A stretch of DNA of 9,300 nt from an uncultured Collinsella sp. (GTDB lineage: Bacteria; Actinomycetota; Coriobacteriia; Coriobacteriales; Coriobacteriaceae): contig CALKBB010000386.1 of assembly GCA_937989795.1 (NCBI GenBank), forward strand, positions 1 through 9,300, read 5' to 3'. Below the pieces are notes generated by a model. The model worked only from the letters and a program-made list of their open reading frames with translations. It ran no database searches and was not told the DNA's origin. The first letter of the stretch is position 1. Each line of letters starts with the position of its first letter. The translations under genes and the position numbers were made by a program. Below, in pieces: positions 6,086 to 9,300 of the stretch.

Positions 6086-6346
6086 CTATTTGGCCTTGTG
6101 GCCACGGAACGTACGAGTCGGCGCGAACTCGCCGAGCTTGTGACCAACCATGGACTCGGTAACATACACGGGCACATGCTTGCGGCCGTCGTGGACGGCG
6201 ATGGTGTGACCAACCATCTCGGGGAAGATGGTGGACGCGCGGGACCAGGTCTTCACGACGTCCTTCTTGCCAGCCTCGTTCATCGCGGTGATACGCGAGA
6301 GAAGGCGAGTCTCCACGAACGGGCCCTTTTTGAGACTTCTGCTCAT
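6086..6346 (-). CDS. rpsS: 30S ribosomal protein S19
   Basis: S19 forms a complex with S13 in the head of the small subunit and takes part in the bridges to the 50S subunit. The 86-residue sequence is typical: SRSLKKGPFVE at the start, IKTWSR-like VVKTWSRASTI (residues 30-40), HDGRKHVPVYVTESMVGHKLGEFAPTR (52-78) and the FRGH ending. The ATG follows AGGAGAAA. A 32-bp spacer separates it from rplB upstream. Confidence 0.98.
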   Translation of the reverse strand: MSRSLKKGPFVETRLLSRITAMNEAGKKDVVKTWSRASTIFPEMVGHTIAVHDGRKHVPVYVTESMVGHKLGEFAPTRTFRGHKAK

Positions 6347-6378
6347 AAGTGCTTTCTCCTAAAACTCGGTATCCGAAA

Positions 6379-7209
6379 TTACTTCTTACGGCGACGAATG
6401 ATGTGCTGGTTCGAGACCTTCTTCTTCTTGCGCGTACGAAGGCCCTTCGTCGGCTTACCCCAGGGGGTAACAGAGGGACGACCAGAGGTGTGGTTCTTGC
6501 CCTCGCCACCGCCGTGCGGGTGGTCGACAGGGTTCATGACGGTACCGCGGACGGTCGGGCGCACGTTCATGTGACGCTTACGGCCGGCCTTGCCGATGAC
6601 GATGTTGGAGTGATCGGCGTTGCCGACCTCACCGACGGTGGCGCGGCAGGTAACGAGGATGCGGCGCATCTCGGAGGAAGGCATACGGACGATAGCGTAC
6701 TTGCCCTCCTTACCCATCAGCTGGCAGGAGTTACCGGCGGAACGGGCGATAGCGGCGCCCTTGCCCGGCTGGAACTCGACGGCGTGGATGAGCGTACCGA
6801 CGGGGATGTCGGCGAGGGGCAGAGCGTTGCCCGGCTTGATGTCGGCGTCAGAACCGGACATGATGGTCTGACCGACCTCGAGGCCCTTGGGGGCCAGGAT
6901 GTAGCGCTTCTCACCGTCAGCGTAGTGCAGCAGAGCGATGCGAGCGGAACGGTTCGGATCGTACTCGATCGTGGCAACCTTGGCGGGCACGCCGTCCTTG
7001 TTGCGCTTGAAGTCGATCACGCGGTAACGACGCTTCACGCCGCCGCCCTGGTGGCGGGTGGTGATGCGGCCGTTGTTGTTACGACCGGCCTTCTTGGGCA
7101 GGGGCTCGAGAAGAGACTTCTCGGGCTTGGTGCAGGTGATCTCGGAGAAGTCGGAGATCGTCTGCCAACGCCTACCAGCGGAGGTCGGCTTAAGGTGCTT
7201 TACAGCCAT
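6379..7209 (-). CDS. rplB: 50S ribosomal protein L2
   Basis: L2 is one of the most conserved ribosomal proteins, binding 23S rRNA near the peptidyl transferase centre and needed for subunit association. At 276 residues it has the standard length. Visible marks are the MAVKHLKPTSAGRR start, ITTRHQGGGVKRRYR (49-63), the RNA-binding middle domain, and HPHGGGEG (230-237) with the functionally important histidine. It ends in TPWGKPTKG and a basic tail. I place the start at the ATG at 7209, preceded by AAAGGGA. The frame remains open to 7284, but those 25 codons would not belong to any L2 and overlap the leader. The 179-bp gap upstream contains a terminator-like hairpin and a conserved element. Confidence 0.98.
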   Translation of the reverse strand: MAVKHLKPTSAGRRWQTISDFSEITCTKPEKSLLEPLPKKAGRNNNGRITTRHQGGGVKRRYRVIDFKRNKDGVPAKVATIEYDPNRSARIALLHYADGEKRYILAPKGLEVGQTIMSGSDADIKPGNALPLADIPVGTLIHAVEFQPGKGAAIARSAGNSCQLMGKEGKYAIVRMPSSEMRRILVTCRATVGEVGNADHSNIVIGKAGRKRHMNVRPTVRGTVMNPVDHPHGGGEGKNHTSGRPSVTPWGKPTKGLRTRKKKKVSNQHIIRRRKK

Positions 7210-7289
7210 TACAATCCCTTTCAATAGGAATCCGTTAGCCATCGCAGACAGGGATTCGAGGTTCTGCCTCGGGTGCGATGACACCGGAC

Positions 7290-7315
7290 GTATACACGGC
7301 TCCGGGCGTGTCCAT
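7290..7315 (-). promoter_or_regulatory. Conserved 26-bp element upstream of rplB (copy A)
   Basis: On the plus strand the element starts GTATACACGGCT and continues with a variable base, CGGGCGT, a second variable base and TCCAT. It is 24/26 identical to 9155-9180 in the rplC leader and has the same orientation relative to the downstream gene. Within it ACACG and CGTGT form a dyad 8 bp apart. Read toward rplB, TGGACA and TATACG resemble -35 and -10 boxes but are only 14 bp apart, too short for a usual sigma-70 promoter. A TATAAA (7321-7316) also lies just upstream of the element. It may be an unusual promoter or a regulator-binding site; it ends 80 bp from the rplB start. Confidence 0.55.
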
Positions 7316-7333
7316 TTTATACGCCCAAAACCT

Positions 7334-7371
7334 TGAGCTCTCGCCTCCCCTATTTGGGAGGCATGAGCTCA
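7334..7371 (-). terminator. Terminator-like hairpin between rplW and rplB
   Basis: A 38-bp dyad has outer arms TGAGCTC and GAGCTCA (7334-7340, 7365-7371) and inner arms GCCTCCC and GGGAGGC (7343-7349, 7356-7362). Two-base symmetric bulges separate them, and the loop is CTATTT. It begins 17 bp after the rplW stop. Read on the minus strand, the stem is followed by AGG and then TTTT, so the T run is weak and slightly displaced. It could be a partial terminator or attenuator that lowers read-through from rplC-rplD-rplW into rplB. Confidence 0.6.
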
Positions 7372-7388
7372 CTCAACAGCAGCGAGTC

Positions 7389-7676
7389 TTAGGCCTGGTT
7401 GCCAAAGACCTCGATGGTGTCGCCCTCGGCCAGCGTGACGATGGCCTTCTTCCAAGAACGGGTCTTGCCGGCGACATAGCGCACGCGCTTGGTCTTGGGC
7501 TTGACCGTCAGGGTGTTCACGCGAACGACCTTGACGCCGAAGATCTCCTCGACAGCGTCCTTGATCTGATACTTGTTAGCATCCTTGGCGACCTCGAACG
7601 TGTACTTGTTCTGCTCCATGCCGGAGAAGGAACGCTCGGACACGATCGGACGGATGATGATCTCGTGGGCGGTCAT
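7389..7676 (-). CDS. rplW: 50S ribosomal protein L23
   Basis: L23 sits at the tunnel exit of the large subunit and is the docking site for trigger factor and the signal recognition particle. The 95-residue protein has the normal length, with IIIRPIVSERSF (residues 6-17), KYTFEVAKDANKYQIKDAVEEIFGVKV (24-50) and the basic TVKPKTKRVR loop (57-66). Its ATG follows the rplD stop directly with no spacer, and its binding site GGGGAGGT lies in the end of rplD. It appears to be the last gene of a possible rplC-rplD-rplW sub-operon, given the hairpin that follows. Confidence 0.98.
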   Translation of the reverse strand: MTAHEIIIRPIVSERSFSGMEQNKYTFEVAKDANKYQIKDAVEEIFGVKVVRVNTLTVKPKTKRVRYVAGKTRSWKKAIVTLAEGDTIEVFGNQA

Positions 7677-8303
7677 TTAAGCAAGCACCTCCCCGAAGTG
7701 AGCGGCGATGTCGGCGGGCATCAGCACGGCGTTGTTGTTGACGAGATCGTAGGTGTTGGCCTCGTCGGCAGAGATGATGAACGTCTTGGGAATGTTGCGG
7801 AACGACAGGTAGGCGTTGACGTCCTCATCGCGAACGATGATGGTCAGACGCTTGCCCTCAAGGCCGAGAGCCTTGAGCATGGCAACGGCAGCCTTGGTGG
7901 AAGGCTTCTCGAAGCCGTAGTCGTCGACGAGCACGAGCTCGCCATCGGCCAGCTTGGCGGACAGCGCGGAGCGCATAGCCAGCTTGACCTCCTTGTTGTT
8001 CATACGCTTAGCGTAGGAACGGGGCTTGGGGGCGAAGACAACGCCACCGTGACGCCACTGGGCAGCACGGATGGAACCCTGGCGGGCACGGCCGGTGCCC
8101 TTCTGACGCCAAGGCTTCTTGCCGCCACCGGAAACCTCAGAGCGGCCCTTAGCGGACTGGGTGCCCTGACGCCAAGAGGCCATCTGGCACTTGACGATGT
8201 GGTGCATAACGTGGATGTTCGGCTCGATGCCGTACACCTCAGCGGCGAGCTCGGCCTCGGCGACCTTCTTGCCCTCGCTGTTCTTTACTTCAAACTTTGC
8301 CAT
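7677..8303 (-). CDS. rplD: 50S ribosomal protein L4
   Basis: L4 binds 23S rRNA, and its extended loop reaches the narrow part of the peptide exit tunnel. In E. coli it also represses its own operon through the S10 leader. The 208-residue product carries the tunnel loop at residues 41-100, including PWRQKGTGRARQGS (64-77) and HGGVVFAPKPRSY (85-97), followed by a globular domain ending in FGEVLA. The ATG is preceded by AAGGAGAA. A 46-bp spacer separates it from rplC. Whether this L4 also controls the leader upstream of rplC is an open question raised by the hairpin there. Confidence 0.98.
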   Translation of the reverse strand: MAKFEVKNSEGKKVAEAELAAEVYGIEPNIHVMHHIVKCQMASWRQGTQSAKGRSEVSGGGKKPWRQKGTGRARQGSIRAAQWRHGGVVFAPKPRSYAKRMNNKEVKLAMRSALSAKLADGELVLVDDYGFEKPSTKAAVAMLKALGLEGKRLTIIVRDEDVNAYLSFRNIPKTFIISADEANTYDLVNNNAVLMPADIAAHFGEVLA

Positions 8304-8349
8304 TTAAGTGTTCTCCTTGGTATGACGCTGGGCTAAATGGGCTGGGCCC

Positions 8350-8970
8350 TTAGGCCATACGGATGGCGACGAGACCATTCTTGGCACCCGGGACAGCGCC
8401 CTTGACCAAGATGAGGTTCTGCTCGGCATCGATGCGGACAACGGAAAGGTTCTTGACGGTAACGCGCTCGTTACCCATGTGACCGGCCATCTTGACGCCC
8501 TTGAGGACGCGCGCAGGATAGGCGCACTGACCGATAGAACCGGGGTGACGCTGGAAGTGAGAACCATGCGTCATAGGACCGCGGCGCTGACCCCAGCGCT
8601 TGATGCGACCCTGGAAGCCCTTACCCTTGGAGGTACCGATGACGTCGACCTTCTCGACATCAGCGAAATCAGCGACGGTGACGACCTCGCCGACCTTGTG
8701 CTCCTCGCCGTTCTCGACGCGGACCTCACGAAGGAAGCGAACAGGCTCGACGCCAGCCTTGGCGAAGTGACCAGCCATGGGCTTGTTCACGTTCTTGGCC
8801 TTGATGTCGCCGAAACCGATCTGGACGGCGTCATAGCCGTCGGTTGCCTGAGTTTTAACCTGCGAGACAGCGCAGGGGCCAGCCTGGATGACCGTGACGG
8901 GAACGACGTTGTCGTCCTCGTCCCAAACCTGGGTCATGCCAATCTTGCGGCCGAGAATCATGCTGATCAA
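8350..8970 (-). CDS. rplC: 50S ribosomal protein L3
   Basis: L3 is an early assembly protein whose central extension reaches toward the peptidyl transferase centre. The sequence shows ILGRKIGMTQVWDEDD (residues 5-20), the extension GTSKGKGFQGRIKRWGQRRGPMTHGSH (112-138) with its RHPGSIG (141-147), and HMGNERVTVKN (164-174). I give the TTG start at 8970 (206 residues) because GGGA lies 7 bases upstream and the resulting MISMILGRK fits the four-residue lead I recall in related L3 proteins. The ATG at 8961 (203 residues) is a real alternative but has no binding site in place. This is the first gene of the cluster here: rpsJ, its usual partner upstream, is absent. Confidence 0.95.
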   Translation of the reverse strand: MISMILGRKIGMTQVWDEDDNVVPVTVIQAGPCAVSQVKTQATDGYDAVQIGFGDIKAKNVNKPMAGHFAKAGVEPVRFLREVRVENGEEHKVGEVVTVADFADVEKVDVIGTSKGKGFQGRIKRWGQRRGPMTHGSHFQRHPGSIGQCAYPARVLKGVKMAGHMGNERVTVKNLSVVRIDAEQNLILVKGAVPGAKNGLVAIRMA

Positions 8971-8990
8971 GATATGATCCCAACTCTCGC

Positions 8991-9042
8991 GTGGTCTTGG
9001 GACAATGCGTACACCACCGAGCGTACGCCCCTAGAGGACCAC
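8991..9042 (-). promoter_or_regulatory. Nested hairpin in the rplC leader
   Basis: Three sets of arms nest within 52 bases: GTGGTC with GACCAC (8991-8996, 9037-9042), GGG with CCC, and GCGTAC with GTACGC (9007-9012, 9023-9028), around a 10-base loop. The fold works on either strand. In the rplC transcript it would end about 20 bases before the start codon. No T run follows, so it is not a simple terminator. Its position matches where ribosomal protein operons often carry autoregulatory leader structures; a role in feedback control is inference. Confidence 0.5.
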
Positions 9043-9154
9043 TACTTACACGACGTGCTCCCCAGCCTTGTATTTCGCCCGGACTACCTGACAACCCTAT
9101 TAAGCAGGCATTTTGTCCAGCCAGAATACTCCCCTGGTTTCACACAGCTGTTTA

Positions 9155-9180
9155 GTATACACGGCTGCGGGCGTATCCAT
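9155..9180 (-). promoter_or_regulatory. Conserved 26-bp element upstream of rplC (copy B)
   Basis: This is the second copy of the element at 7290-7315, differing at only two positions (G for C, and A for G on the plus strand) and pointing the same way toward its downstream gene. Read toward rplC it contains TGGATA and, 14 bp later, TATACT, a good -10 hexamer. If TATACT is used, the transcript would have a leader of roughly 175 bases. The dyad seen in copy A is weakened here by one change. The upstream flank differs from copy A, so the similarity is limited to the element itself. Confidence 0.55.
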
Positions 9181-9300
9181 CGAGATTCATATTTCACTCA
9201 CATTGTTTACGCAGGTAAAGTGCGTGGAGTCGCCTGGGCTTGGCAGAGGGGCGGCGAAATATATTAAGTTTGCTGCTCTACAGTCCTGCGCAAGACGGAA

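Larger units (their letters stand above)
8971..9300. other. Leader and upstream region of rplC, no gene found
   Basis: On the minus strand, which runs into rplC, all three frames are interrupted and none encodes S10. On the plus strand a frame continues antisense from rplC to 9267, but it has no ribosome binding site and overlaps the conserved element, so I do not call it. The stretch holds a nested hairpin (8991-9042) and a second possible hairpin with stems GGAC/GTCC and CCTG/CAGG (9081-9118). It also holds the conserved element (9155-9180) and, further out, a 5-bp dyad TTTAC-4-GTAAA near 9206-9219. It is best read as a long structured 5' leader plus promoter region. Confidence 0.65.

Noticed and set aside
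7210..7284. N-terminal extension of rplB
   Set aside because: The frame is open, but L2 proteins begin at MAVKHLKPTS-like sequence, and a good binding site precedes the ATG at 7209.
7278..8336. Long plus-strand open frame opposite rplW and rplD (352 codons)
   Set aside because: It mirrors two certain ribosomal genes; its Leu/Gly/Asp-rich sequence is what GC-rich codon use yields on the opposite strand. A similar frame lies opposite rpsC and rplV (5160-6143), and neither has a ribosome binding site or a recognisable domain.
8974..9267. Plus-strand frame upstream of rplC giving about 97 residues
   Set aside because: There is no ribosome binding site before its ATG, it is only the tail of an antisense frame from rplC, and it overlaps the conserved 26-bp element. 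I recognise no family in it.

Overview
The window looks like chromosome of an actinobacterium of the class Coriobacteriia, most likely Collinsella. I infer this from the high GC content, the GAG/CTG/CGC-rich codon use, strong AGGAGG-type ribosome binding sites, the character of the ribosomal proteins, and intergenic repeats carrying TGGGGACAG, which I associate from memory with Collinsella. The genus is an inference, not something the sequence proves.

Layout. Bases 1-70 are the 3' end of an unidentified plus-strand gene, followed 15 bp later by a plus-strand RluA-family pseudouridine synthase (86-745). A large nested palindrome (744-832) separates it from a converging minus-strand pair: a DeoR-family regulator (856-1602) and, upstream of it and 3 bp away, a Gfo/Idh/MocA-family NAD(P)-dependent oxidoreductase (1606-2685). 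The pair is probably one operon, with operator-like repeats in front of it (2741-2868). The rest of the 496-bp gap up to rplX holds degenerate direct repeats (3001-3088) and a textbook intrinsic terminator (3120-3154) for the ribosomal genes.

From 3182 to 8970 there is a minus-strand ribosomal protein cluster. In transcription order it reads rplC, rplD, rplW, rplB, rpsS, rplV, rpsC, rplP, rpmC, rpsQ, rplN, rplX. This is the usual S10-spc order, but it is cut at both ends: rpsJ is not in the 330 bp upstream of rplC, and a strong terminator follows rplX where rplE would be expected. Inside the cluster most genes are tightly packed, several with stop and start codons touching or overlapping and with the next ribosome binding site inside the preceding gene. 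Two larger gaps stand out. The rplW-rplB gap holds a terminator-like hairpin followed by a 26-bp element, and 24 of those 26 bases recur in the leader upstream of rplC. The rpsQ-rplN gap holds an inverted repeat and a TATAAA box.

The most interesting signals are regulatory. They are the repeated 26-bp element in front of rplC and rplB, the terminator-like hairpin that appears to divide the cluster, a nested hairpin in the rplC leader, and two families of intergenic repeats. I see no mobile-element gene, CRISPR array, RNA gene or clearly new protein system here; all complete proteins belong to well-known families.
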